Below, in pieces: positions 27,279 through 37,012 of a stretch of DNA of 64,000 nt; the first letter of the stretch is position 1, and each line of letters opens with the position of its first letter. Source of the stretch: Prunella strophiata (Eukaryota; Chordata; Aves; Passeriformes; Prunellidae); contig JAZBQD010000019.1 in assembly GCA_036583965.1 (NCBI GenBank), positions 21,393,085 through 21,457,084 on the forward strand, read 5' to 3'. A model generated the notes under the pieces. It was given only the letters and a program-made list of their open reading frames with translations, did no database searches and was not told the origin of the DNA. The position numbers and the translations under genes are program-made.

Positions 27279-28565
27279 TAAACCTTCAGGGGAAGACTGT
27301 ATTTAAAAATGCAACAGGCTCAACTATTAAAAATGCATGGTAGCAAAACGATTCAAGATGTTTTGATGCTTATGGGGAAACTAACCAAGACACAGAATTC
27401 TAACTATCTTCCCACTACTTTCATTATAGGATTCTCTTTTTCCTCTCTTTTTTCCTTGTTTTTTTTTTTTTCCTTTAATATTTCTTCCAATTAGTGCTAG
27501 CTTTTTATTTGCATAAAAACCAGACAATTGCTACTTGCTACTAAAGCTGACTTCCCACCTGAAGATAGTCTTCCATAGCTAAGCCTTTAACAGGCAGCTG
27601 TCATCAAAAGTTGAAGATGTTGACTTCAGATTGTTGTCCAGTACCAGAGGAAATGTATCCTCAGATAACAAGCATAAGGAAGAACTATGGGGCAAGTGTT
27701 TTGATGGAGTTACAGATGGCTAAGCAGCAAGAGCATATAAGCTCTCATGAAACAAAAGACCCTATTTTTATGTAAATATCCTCACCACTGCTGTGTAAAA
27801 TCCAGCAATCTCAGCTACCACATTCAAGACACTTCTTCCTATTGCACATTCCGTATTGAAATTTAGTGTGAAAACTTTGAAGAGCAAAAGGAATTCAACA
27901 AGACCCTTCAAGATTTGAGTCATACATTGACTAATCCCACTTGTAGCAGTTTAATTCCATAAAATAACTAAGCACCATGCAGCTGCTTGTTTACACCCCT
28001 CCTCCCATCAGTGGGATGAGGAGGAAAATCAGAAAAAGGTAAAACATGTGGGCTGAGATAACAATTTAATAATTGAAATAAAGTAAATTATCATGAGCAA
28101 GCTTCTATGGCATATCAGGGCTTCTCCCCAGCTACAGGCTCCCAGGGACCACTTCCCAAATCCAAAGAACTAATTGCTCACACTTCTGCACAAAGTAGAG
28201 TCTCAATCAGCTGGCATTTGCCCTTCATAAATACTTCCACATAAAGTCTAACACAGAGGACCTGCCCATTCAGGAATCTGGTAACAAGTTAAGATAAGCC
28301 TCAAAGCACACTTGAGAGTTAAACAGCTCCAGTGTTTGAGGAGTGCTTTTTACTTTGAGGCCTACATCAAGTTTGATCAGCTCTTTGAAGTAGAACAGAA
28401 AAGATTTGGCTTGCTCAGTCAGCCTAGAAATGGATATGATCTTTCACTATTATTTTTCACAGAAATTTTATAATCCTTCCTCCCTACTTCTACATACTGA
28501 AGGGAATCTTAGGTGACCCAGAGGTTCAGATGGATTTTCTTATAAAAACCTAAGAATGGCAAATG

Positions 28566-28612
28566 CCATATATATACACATCTATATATAAAGTATATAT
28601 AATATACTCTAA
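28566..28612 (+). repeat. Interrupted TA-rich stretch
   Basis: Alternating TATATA blocks are broken by CACATC and AAAG. It is low-complexity intronic sequence about 520 bases downstream of the microexon in the transcript. Confidence 0.7.
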
Positions 28613-29014
28613 ATGTAAAATATAATTTTTCTTTATTCTATACCCAAATAAAAATAACTTTGAATAAATATCATGTTAAGTTGTCACCAGTCTGTAATAA
28701 AGCAAGAGTTTGAAGCTTGTTTTCTTTGTTTTTAAATATGCCTGCCTTTTTGTAGTGGAGAAGTGCATACAGTACCTGTTGTTATTCTTACGTGGTTCCT
28801 TAAAAGTTTTCATAGACAATAGGTTACCAGTGAAATATAATATCAGCTCATCAGGTTCCTGAAGTGCTCTTCTGCAAAGCTATGAAATAACAGTTCATCT
28901 CCTCCTTGCAGAAACCTAATACAAAATTTTCCACATACAATCACCTTAAAATCGTCCCTCCTCCCTCTTCAGCTTCATATCCCACCCAAACCCTTCAATT
29001 TCAGAAGATTTTTT

Positions 29015-29127
29015 TTAAAGGAAAAAAAATAAGAAAAAACTAAAAGAAAAACAGCTTATAAAACGGCAAAGAAAATAAAGTTATTTTAATATATATAGAA
29101 AGAGAACAAAATGAAACTTGAGGGAAA
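29015..29127 (-). promoter_or_regulatory. U-rich intronic flank downstream of SS3 microexon
   Basis: Seen from the transcript, the first 110 or so nucleotides after the microexon donor are strongly T-rich, with several TTTT and TTTTT runs and a TTATTTTTTTTCC stretch. Known biology: U-rich elements just downstream of a donor can recruit TIA-type proteins, and bipartite U/A-rich elements can recruit STAR-family proteins. That either acts here is inference. Confidence 0.4.
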
Positions 29128-29133
29128 ACTTAC
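29128..29133 (-). promoter_or_regulatory. NRXN3: Consensus 5' splice site of SS3 microexon
   Basis: The minus-strand sequence after the microexon is GTAAGT, the consensus donor, followed by TTTCC. The preceding exon base is A, not the preferred G. This donor is much stronger than that of the constitutive exon upstream. Confidence 0.9.
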
Positions 29134-29160
29134 TGGCGTTACAGTTTATCCTGATACAGT
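29134..29160 (-). CDS. NRXN3: NRXN3 SS3 alternative microexon (27 nt)
   Basis: Minus-strand bases complete a codon begun by the last G of the 36788-36991 exon. G|AC gives Asp, followed by Cys-Ile-Arg-Ile-Asn-Cys-Asn-Ala and a trailing A that starts the next codon. This matches the SS3 insert of alpha-neurexins, which I recall as DCIRINCNSS between VNL and KGPET. At 27 nt, phase 1 to phase 1, its inclusion adds nine residues to LNS4 and its skipping joins G to the next exon in frame. The acceptor is a pyrimidine tract ending CCCATCTAG; the donor is a perfect GTAAGT. The exon is too short to be seen as an ORF. Oddity: Ala (GCC) replaces the Ser I remember; if the next exon starts GC or GT, the N-A-S glycosylation sequon survives. 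The insert lies in the LNS4 region. Confidence 0.93.
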
Positions 29161-29186
29161 CTAGATGGGGAAAAATAAATGAAAGA
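29161..29186 (-). promoter_or_regulatory. NRXN3: Polypyrimidine tract and acceptor of SS3 microexon
   Basis: On the minus strand a tract of mostly T and C (CTTTCATTTATTTTTCCCC) ends in ATCTAG just before the microexon. It is a good U2AF or PTB-type tract. A UAG acceptor with A as the first exon base is usable but less favourable than CAG|G, which suits a regulated cassette. Confidence 0.85.
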
Positions 29187-29359
29187 TGAAATTGCATCCT
29201 TCAAGGTAACAGCTGCAGACATCCAAAAACAATCAGTCCACCCTTCCGGGGACAGACACACGCAAAGAGATGTGGCCATTTTATACTTATACACAGTCTG
29301 TACAAGTTCAGGAGTGGGTGTATATGTACAGTATATTCTATGTAAATATCTGTTACATA

Positions 29360-29394
29360 AATATATATATATACATATATATATATGTATGTAT
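29360..29394 (+). repeat. AT dinucleotide array upstream of SS3 microexon
   Basis: ATATATATATAT, a CAT interruption, a second ATATATATAT block and GTATGTAT form a compound array. It lies about 200 bases upstream of the SS3 acceptor in transcript orientation and is self-complementary in RNA. Confidence 0.9.
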
Positions 29395-29844
29395 AGAGAA
29401 ATATACCAATATACATACATAGCCACATGTTGACACAGAAAGTTCTTTTCTTTTTACAGAAACCTACAAATCTAAGAGAATCTTCCACTCCAGACCATGA
29501 CTTGATATGAATTACAATTTAAAAAATTATAATTAAGGCATAAAAATCTCCCTCAAGACACAATTCATACTCAATTGTCATTTTGCTTTTTAGGGACCTT
29601 TAGCAATTTCTCTAAGAAGCTTGAAGCTCAAAGTGAACCTTTACACTCGGTTTCTTTCAAATTAATTTGTATTGTTATTGCATAAATACACCATCTGTCA
29701 ACAGAGAATACCTGTAAAATCAGCCTGTGAGATTTTTTGGTGCAATATTTAACCCTTTCCAGCTCTCCCAAAGACAGACCCTCTTCTAATTCCCCCAAAG
29801 CCAGCCCAAAACACTTTTTAGCATGTGCACAGACACATTTGACT

Positions 29845-30255
29845 CTGTCCGCTCAGGTGAGGAAAGGGTTAACATACTGCCCAGTTGTGTCCTATCATAA
29901 AATGGCCACTTGCAAACAGCTAACCGCACGAACGCCCAGCCCAGATTTCAGCTAGCTCTGGAGGTTGGGAACACTTTTTTGGGGGGCTTGGCAGGGAAAT
30001 GGGGAAGCCTTCCAAAGGTCCCCAGCCCTGCCAGTCCCTCAGAGCCCAATCTCATCTCGCTGTCTGAACGCCAAGGCTGAATGGGGCGTCTGTAACGTTC
30101 AGGGAGAAGATGAAACGGGCAGTGAAGTGGCAGATCTGGGAACCTTTGCTGCCCTGCTTCATTCAGAGGTCACAGGCAAGGGAGGGACAAAGAGAGGTAC
30201 AAGGAGAGAAAAATAGAGTTATGCTTGTGAAATCTAATAAATGGAAACGGACGAG
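29845..30255. promoter_or_regulatory. Local CpG-enriched patch in intron
   Basis: Roughly a dozen CpG dinucleotides occur here (for example AACCGCACGAACGCCCAG, CTCGCTGTCTGAACGCC, GGGGCGTCTGTAACGTTC, AAACGGACGAG). The rest of the window nearly lacks CpG outside the LNS4 exon. It is below the size and density of a classic CpG island. It could be a conserved intronic enhancer or a remnant of older functional sequence. I see no coding signature. Confidence 0.35.
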
Positions 30256-31530
30256 TCTCCACAAAGAAAGCAAGTTGAGGTAGGAGAGCCTGAGCTAGAG
30301 GGCTTCTGAGCATTGCTTCTCTCTTTTAACACACTAATGCTCAGCATATCTCAGGATGTGATCCATAAGAGGATCTTTCATTTATAAATGCCTACTTCTT
30401 TGTGAACATCCACTGCTGTGGTGTCTAACAGGGGTGAGAGCTTTCATATTAGTGCTATTACATCTCTTGGGCTATACTGGCCTTCTCTCAGGAAATCACA
30501 GCCATGAGTAATAGCACCATGCAGTGGATGTGTTGTCTGGACAACTAGAGCTTTGATCACCAGGAATGGTTGTATTTATTACAGAGATATGGCCCAGCAA
30601 GGGAGATTATATAGAATGGTAGAGAAATATAATGCAGTTTGCTTCTTAACTGGACCAATTTTATGTTTGCTCAGACAGATGTAGGAAAATTATTTCAGCA
30701 CCTAAACTCAGTTCTTAAAAAATGAAGGAGGGGAAAGAACAAGAGCCTATGAATAATAAATAAAGAGTTGTAATGAGCAGGGGCATACCAATCACGAGTA
30801 ACATAGCCAGAGAGAGTCTGTTTTCAAGCAGAACTTCTCCTGAGAAAATCTGGGTTTGGTTTTGTGCGATTAGGTTTGTCATGTGTCGTCAACCGCAACA
30901 GAAAAGTGGGAGCAAACAGCCCTGGAGCAACTGCTAGGATCACCATACAGTGGTGGCTATATCCCTTACAGGAGCTGGGTGGGGTAAAGGGAGCTCTGAA
31001 GTACATGCAGGGGAACTTCCCTCTCTGACCTGATGGAGAGTGACAGCAAGAGAGACACCCAAGTCTCACCACAGGCAAGTGAGGTCAAGAGAATTGCTAC
31101 AGCTGGAACATGGGAATTTCTTACAACTAAAGAGCAAGTGTGCTGGAAAGGGAAACATATATGGCTGGTCCTCAGCAACATTCATCAAAGAGACTAAAAT
31201 CACTCTTGAGCTATTGATGTCTGCAGCATTTTGGTTTGGTTTTTTTTTTTTCAGTGATACCAAAATAACTATTTGTCCTAGGGCTATCCCTCAGGCTGAA
31301 ACACTACTCCAGATGAAGGGATTGATGTTTCAAACTGAAAACCAGTGTAGCCCTTATCTTGGCTGCAAGATTCCTATTTCAAAGGATGAGAGTCTAGGCC
31401 ACTGAGAGGGCTGCCCTGACATGGCACTACTACATCTCCAGACTGGGAGCACAAAGTCTGCACTGCCATGCAATTGGGAGCCAGACAGTAAAAAGCCAGG
31501 TGCACTCCAAAGGAAGCAGCTCCCCATCCA

Positions 31531-31556
31531 GGTTTCATCCAGCTGGGGATGAAACC
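31531..31556. repeat. Perfect 10-bp inverted repeat
   Basis: GGTTTCATCC, a 6-base spacer AGCTGG, then GGATGAAACC. CCATCCAG copies flank it on both sides as a direct repeat. Confidence 0.8.
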
Positions 31557-32888
31557 CATCCAGGGTCAGTGTGGATCCTGCAGGGCAGCTAAGAGAGGGT
31601 ATCTGCTTGCACAGTTACCCCAGCACCACCATACCATCCTCACTACCATCAAAGAACGTGCATAGGGTTTTCTGTTGCCTTAATTTTGAGCCTTGCCCAA
31701 AGCAGTCCAAAAATTTTCCAACCATTAACACATGAAGTTGTTCTCTCCCTCTTAAATGAGTTTTTGAAAAGGAAGAAAACACTTATGTTCCTCTAAACTA
31801 GTAAAACAATACAAATCCAAAGCAGAGATATTTCCTGGCAGTGAGGGTGCAGGTGTAGTCCGGTCTTCATGCTCAAAACAGCAGCATCCAGCTAATTCAG
31901 GAATAATTTTAAAAACTCCTTGGGATTCCTCCTGCACAGTACCAGGGCAATAAGACTTCTGCTAATGATCATCTGGAGCACTCAGCCCTGTTATCAGTAT
32001 TTACTTCTGGGATAGGTTTTGGTGCTGAGTATGCCTGAACAGCTGAAAATTCAGTCATCTGCCAATTGGATGAGGAATGTGGTGGGTAGTAGGGAAGTGA
32101 AAATAGAGTCTCTTACTGCATGGGGAGCAGAATTAGCTAGGAAGACCTCCTGCAGTTACTTTCTTTTCATTAATTTTCTAATGTACACCAGAAGTTCCTT
32201 CCTTAGTGCTCAGATGAAAGATTTTCCAGAGCATATCACCCTGGAAAATGGGCCAAAGACACTCTCCTTCCAAAAGGTTAAAAAACTCGACTGCAGTTAG
32301 CTACCACAAGGGATCCATTGTTTGAATGGAGGTATCTTTAGCAGCAAACAGAGATCTGCAATTTAGGCCTGTGTTTCTTACCATTTTTATATTTTTGTCT
32401 GAAAATAGTAATATTTATTTGATGCTGCTAAGGCTTCAGGCTGTTTAATCCTTGAATTAAGAAAGTTACCTTTACTGTGTGAGGAAAAAAATGGTTTTGC
32501 CTTTGGATGATCAGCCATATGTGGTTGTGGAAGAATACTTTAGGGCAAGAATAGGACAAAAAAGATAATCAGGGCCAACTTTTTCTACACTGACTCTGAG
32601 TTATTTCCTATGGGAAAACCAGATAAAGTCCTGTGCACACTTACCCTACATTATATTGAGGCTCCTTGCCTATCTCATACTTGCACTATTTTAATGTAGA
32701 AATGACAAAAGAAACTTTTCCTTTTGGATGGGCTAATGTAGCTCTGACACCCTTCAGGATTTATTTTAGGAAAAGACAGGTGAGAGAGATGATTACACCT
32801 GCTTAAAAGAGAGGAGGCAGGAAATACTTATCCTAGTCACCATGTGACCTGAATACATGCCAGGCCAGGAAGAAAAAACCTGAAACTG

Positions 32889-32921
32889 TTTCATTAAAGA
32901 CCTGAAAAGTCTTTAATGAAA
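32889..32921. repeat. Perfect 13-bp inverted repeat
   Basis: TTTCATTAAAGAC and its exact reverse complement are separated by CTGAAAA. Pairing does not extend beyond these arms. Confidence 0.9.
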
Positions 32922-33309
32922 GTCAGTATAACATTATAACCCTGCCACTTATAAATGGGAGGGAAAATGTGAACGTGGATCCCCCTATCGGACCAGCCAT
33001 TTCTTTCCCTTTCTGCACATCTTCTCAGCATCAAAAATTATTCCCAAGCATGTTCCAAGCTATGATTTGCCTAATGTCTAGAAAGACACATCTCTCCTTC
33101 CACTCCAGACCCATTTCTTCAAAATCCTTCTCAACAGAGATACAGTGTCACATTTGGATTTCTATTCTCCACACAACAAAAGCTCAAACTGCTGAGAGTC
33201 ATGCTGTCAACACCAAGATTTGCAAGTGCCTCAGGCACCCACACTGGAAAGGTCTGAAGCAACTTCCTTGCCCCCTTCCTTAGAGAATCACTCATTGCTG
33301 CTCTTCCTT

Positions 33310-33505
33310 TGCCTCCCACGTGGCAGAGCAAGCCCCAGCTGCCCATGCCCACCCGTGCCCAGTGTCTGTGTGTCCCCTGGCTGGTTTGGAGCCGAGGGCT
33401 GGGGGTGAGGGGGATATGCCAGCCCCTGCAGGCTGCTCCGTATGCTCTGTTCTCAGGGCTGTTTGCCGTGCGGGCCGCAGGCTTCAGGCCTTTGAAGGGT
33501 CGAAT
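33310..33505. other. GC-rich patch with several CpGs
   Basis: About 200 bases contain CACGTGG, CCCGTG, GAGCCGAGGG, CTCCGTATG and GCCGTGCGGGCCGC, contrasting with AT-rich flanks. Overlapping open frames occur on both strands because GC-rich DNA has few stop codons; none resembles a known protein. Confidence 0.5.
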
Positions 33506-33573
33506 ACCATCTTTTGATTTACCATGGCTGATGGGGCATGGGAAAGCTTTACAACTTGAAACACACAGAAGAG

Positions 33574-33635
33574 TCAAAAAGAAAAAAAAAAAAAAAAAAA
33601 AAGGAAAAGAAAGGAGAAAAAAAAAAAAAGAAAAC
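33574..33635 (+). repeat. A-rich purine tract with two long A runs
   Basis: A runs at 33582-33602 and 33617-33629 are joined by GGAAAAGAAAGGAG. It lies 70 bases after the GC-rich patch. Confidence 0.9.
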
Positions 33636-36600
33636 GTAGGGAAGACCTTAATAAAGACACAAATGATAATAAGTAATCGAATGGAATAGATCACAGAAGA
33701 GAAGAAAGAGACAGCTCTTAGTATTAAGTGACATAAGAAAGCACAATTAAATAATGCACCCCTCAAAACAGTCCTTTTTCACACACATCTATCATGGGTT
33801 AGATGCTCAGGGGATACTGACATACAGTAGTCAGCACCAAGCATACTCAGATCTTCAGAGGTGGTGTTGATGACTGTTTCTCACTGGTAAGGAGATTTTG
33901 GCAAGGTCAGATAAAGATTTAGTTCTTGTTTGTGACATTTGGGCTATGAGCAGTCTCCATACAGAGTTACTGTGACTTAGAGTAAAAAACTGGAAATGAA
34001 TGGCTCTGTTAAGGTGATTCTTCCTCAAATTCTGTGCTTCAACAGCAAGGTTACTGCTGTTTTGGTAGAAGGAAAGCCCTGTTTCAAGGACATTTTCTGA
34101 CAGTTTTATAATCTGAATAAAGGAGAGCTGTAGCTTAATCTGGGTTGGAAAAGTCTAAACTACCCCTCTGTTGAGTTAGACATAGGAGAATGCTGACAGG
34201 TTTCCATTGATCCAGCCTATAGTCACTTCGGGGAAGATTTAACCTCACAAAAATTTACAGCTGAAAAGCTGGCAAAATGTGGCATACATATTGCTTCAGT
34301 CCCTGCTACTACACAGAATCAGCCTTCAGTTTACACAGGGGTTTGTTTAAAGATTTTGTCCCTGCATTAAGCTGTCAACAACACATCTTTTCCCAACATG
34401 TGTTGACCATCTGTCAAATCTTTAGCCACATCTTTTAGGTGCCAGACAGTAAGAACTGAACAGTCCACCTCTAGGCTAAGTGATGGCATAACAAATCCCA
34501 GTGAGTGCCAAAAGTGACCAATGCCAATCAGGCTTACAATGTTGACAGGCCCTGAGAGAAAATATCTTCTGCCAGCATGATATAATGAAAATTGGAAAGG
34601 AAAAAATAAGCTTTAAAAAATAAGTATATTCAGGGTGATATAAATATACCCTCTTCATATCCACTTAGGGTCTAAGTCTAAGAGGCCCCAAACACCCAAA
34701 ATGAGCAATTCCCCTAATTCTCATTCATTTTTAAGAAGATATAACAGAATCAAACAAGTGGTATCTTACTCAGAAGAAAAAGTGACGGTTTTTTATGAAG
34801 TTTGGCAATTTTCATGCTGTACTACTTCTCATGTGGGAATATCACAGGTGATAAAAGCAGCCCTTCCTAAAATACTAGCTCATCCCTCACAGGGTGCAAA
34901 GAATCCTCCTTACAACAAGGAGAGGAACTGGGGCTTGAAAAGTAAAAGAACTGGCTCTGGGCTGCAAGAGGATACTGTAGAGTTGAGCAGATACTCAGTT
35001 GCCCCATCACTTCTCCAACAGAAGCATGCCACTACCAATCTTTCAGTGATTAATTTTATTTTCTGAGAAAAATATAGCTAGCCATAATTTTCAAGAAATG
35101 AAATGGGGAGAAATATAATCTTATTTTCTTGATTATTAACAACTAATTAGATCAGAAGGAAATGCAAACACATATAGATATCCCAAAAGCTCTGGGGTTC
35201 TGTGGAAGATTCTCATTGCACATGTAAGGAGGTTCAACAGCAGTTCTTTTGAGCTGTTCTCCAGAGAATCCCTGCAGATCTATGAAATTTTCCTTCACTT
35301 AGAGTCAATATAGGCAGAGATGGCTATCATCAGAGTGCTGTCTCTCTTTATTTGAGGAGTTACTGTCACAGCTGAGGTTCATCTATTCCATCTGTCCTAT
35401 AGGCCAGTCTGGATAGCACAGCAAGTGCTCTTATGCAGATACAGACTCAATAGTGCTTTATGCTTCTTCAGTGCAGCTAAGCAGAGCAAATATGCAAATA
35501 TATGGGGGATTTTTGGTTGGTGTTTAGCTTTTATTTACTAGAAGACAAGAGTTTCTATAGACTTTTAGATGGACACTTTTCTTTTGAGAAATATGAACTT
35601 GTTTGATGCATCTTCTTCACTTTCTTATTCAAAAAGTAAATAATGAAGTCTGGGTCACAATTTCAAAGCCAAAAGAAAAACCACTAGATGCAAATTTAAA
35701 AAGCAAGCTAGCTCTAGAGGACAACACATTCTGCAAACAAAGCTGCTACATGGTTTGCTCCTTGTAGCCACAGCAGGGCTCTGAAGATGGTGATATTATT
35801 AGCTCAAAAACTGTGAAATTTGTTCCACTGGGCCTTAGAACTTTAAAAGTTGACAGAAGCTTTCACAGACCATACACAAACCTTCATATAAAATAACCTA
35901 CACATTAAGAGGTACAAGATCATGCACTATTATGTTAGTTTTGCCTCTTTGAGTCAGAACCTCTTTTTAGTTATATTCCTGAATTCACATGAAGAAACAA
36001 GCTGTATCACTGGAAAGTGAAAGAAAGCTTCAACTCAAGCATTTACATTCTTTAAAAATTTGTCAATCTGTAGAATACCTAAAGACTGGCAAGAAAATTA
36101 ATTAAGGCTAATCTAACAGCACATTCACTCCCAATTGTTTTTCAGTTGTTGTTATTGTTGGACTTGTTTCTTATTGTCTATTTTAATTATTTTCTGGGAA
36201 AATGTAACTCTAAGGAGACAGAACACAGCCCTTTGGGATGGGGGGGGATGCACTTTTTTATTGTTAATTTCTTTTTTTAAAAGACACAACAAAAAGACCA
36301 GGCTTTTTTATTAGATATATAAAATATGGCAAGCTGTATCAAATGCTATCAAATTATGCAAAGGGCAGGGGGTTCACAGGACTTCTGCTTGCCACTATAT
36401 CCATTTTGCTTTCTTTTCATGTTTGCCTTTGACTGTTTTGAGTGACGCTGGATGAATGAGGGATGTAACTGATCAAAAGATGGACCAAGTAGCATGTTTC
36501 ACACAGAGCTCACCAGTCCCAGACCAAGAAAGGAAACTTAAAAACTTAAAGACTTAAAAACCAACACTGTCCATAACGAAGAACTGACAGCAAATCTTCA

Positions 36601-36781
36601 TGCAGCAACGCAGAAGAGAATTTCTCTCCGCAAGAGAATATAATTATAAAAGTTTCAGCAGTTATTTTAGAAATCAATCCAATCCAATCAAACCAACAGA
36701 AAATAAATTAAATCATTTTTTAAAAAAACACTAATCACAAGCCCAAACTAATAGTGAGGAGGGCAGTGGGAGGTGTTCATA

Positions 36782-36787
36782 CGATAC
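36782..36787 (-). promoter_or_regulatory. NRXN3: Weak 5' splice site of the LNS4 exon
   Basis: The exon ends TTTAG and the intron begins GTATCG on the minus strand. Only the exonic -1 G and intronic +1 to +3 agree with the U1-complementary consensus; +4, +5 and +6 do not. A second GT (GTATGA) follows five bases downstream, but its use would break the frame. The protein phase and the match to the SS3 cassette favour the first GT. Confidence 0.85.
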
Positions 36788-36991
36788 CTAAATTGACCAT
36801 AAGCTTGACGCGGCCCCCGTCCAGCTCCAGGCGCAGAGTGTCAGCAGAGTCTCGGGAGGTGGTTGCCATCAGCAGCCCGTAGGCTCGCTGGGACATGAAA
36901 CGGAAGGACACATCTTCTGCTTCTGTGTGCATGACCATAGGCATGATGATCTTCATGTACATGCTGCCATCATAGCTCAAGATAGAGGCCT
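36788..36991 (-). CDS. NRXN3: NRXN3 internal exon, start of LNS4 domain (partial gene)
   Basis: Neurexin-3 is a presynaptic single-pass adhesion receptor; its alpha form carries six LNS and three EGF-like domains that bind postsynaptic partners. Read on the minus strand, this 204-nt exon supplies two bases of a Glu codon, 67 full codons starting [13 protein letters not shown] and ending [10 protein letters not shown], and one final G. The block [19 protein letters not shown] and the following [15 protein letters not shown] are hallmarks of alpha-neurexin LNS4, just after the second EGF-like domain. The FRFMSQ and [12 protein letters not shown] wording fits my memory of NRXN3 better than that of NRXN1. 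The acceptor is TTATTCCTTGCAG and the donor is GTATCG, which is weak. An open frame continues into both flanks, but it lies outside the splice sites and is not coding. The exon is alpha-specific. The next exon downstream is the SS3 cassette at 29134-29160. Paralogue choice is the main uncertainty. Confidence 0.95.
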
Positions 36992-37012
36992 CTGCAAGGA
37001 ATAAGCAAACAA
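36992..37012 (-). promoter_or_regulatory. NRXN3: 3' splice site of the LNS4 exon
   Basis: On the minus strand the intron ends in a pyrimidine-biased stretch, TTATTCCTTGCAG, directly before the first exonic AG. The AG fits the phase required by the neurexin protein (a split Glu codon), and this decides the exon start. Confidence 0.9.

Larger units (their letters stand above)
1..29133 (-). other. NRXN3: NRXN3 intron downstream of SS3 microexon (open at the window edge)
   Basis: No sequence matching the next expected neurexin exon (starting KGPET, with a DNEWHTVRVVRRGKS-like motif) was found on the minus strand, so this intron probably extends past the left edge. The stretches 517-13460, 13531-21513 and 24760-29014 contain only AT-rich unique-looking DNA plus the short simple repeats listed separately. 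Mobile-element sequence that I can recognise is confined to 21.5-24.7 kb. Confidence 0.75.
29161..36787 (-). other. NRXN3: NRXN3 intron between LNS4 exon and SS3 microexon (7,627 bp)
   Basis: The intron is defined by the two exons and their matching phases. It holds an AT dinucleotide array, a CpG-rich patch near 29.85-30.26 kb, two short perfect inverted repeats and a GC-rich patch followed by A-tracts; these are listed separately. From about 33.65 to 36.78 kb I see only unremarkable AT-rich intronic sequence with a short G-run near 36.24 kb. No other exon or mobile element was recognised. Confidence 0.88.

Noticed and set aside
29139..29488. Overlapping minus- and plus-strand frames of 84-95 codons
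   Set aside because: They translate the AT array into Tyr/Ile repeats; the real coding part here is only the 27-nt microexon, in a frame fixed by splicing.
33131..33766. 211-codon minus-strand open frame
   Set aside because: It runs through the A/T tracts (giving a poly-Phe stretch) and a GC-rich patch; low-complexity content, opposing frames also open, no recognisable domain.
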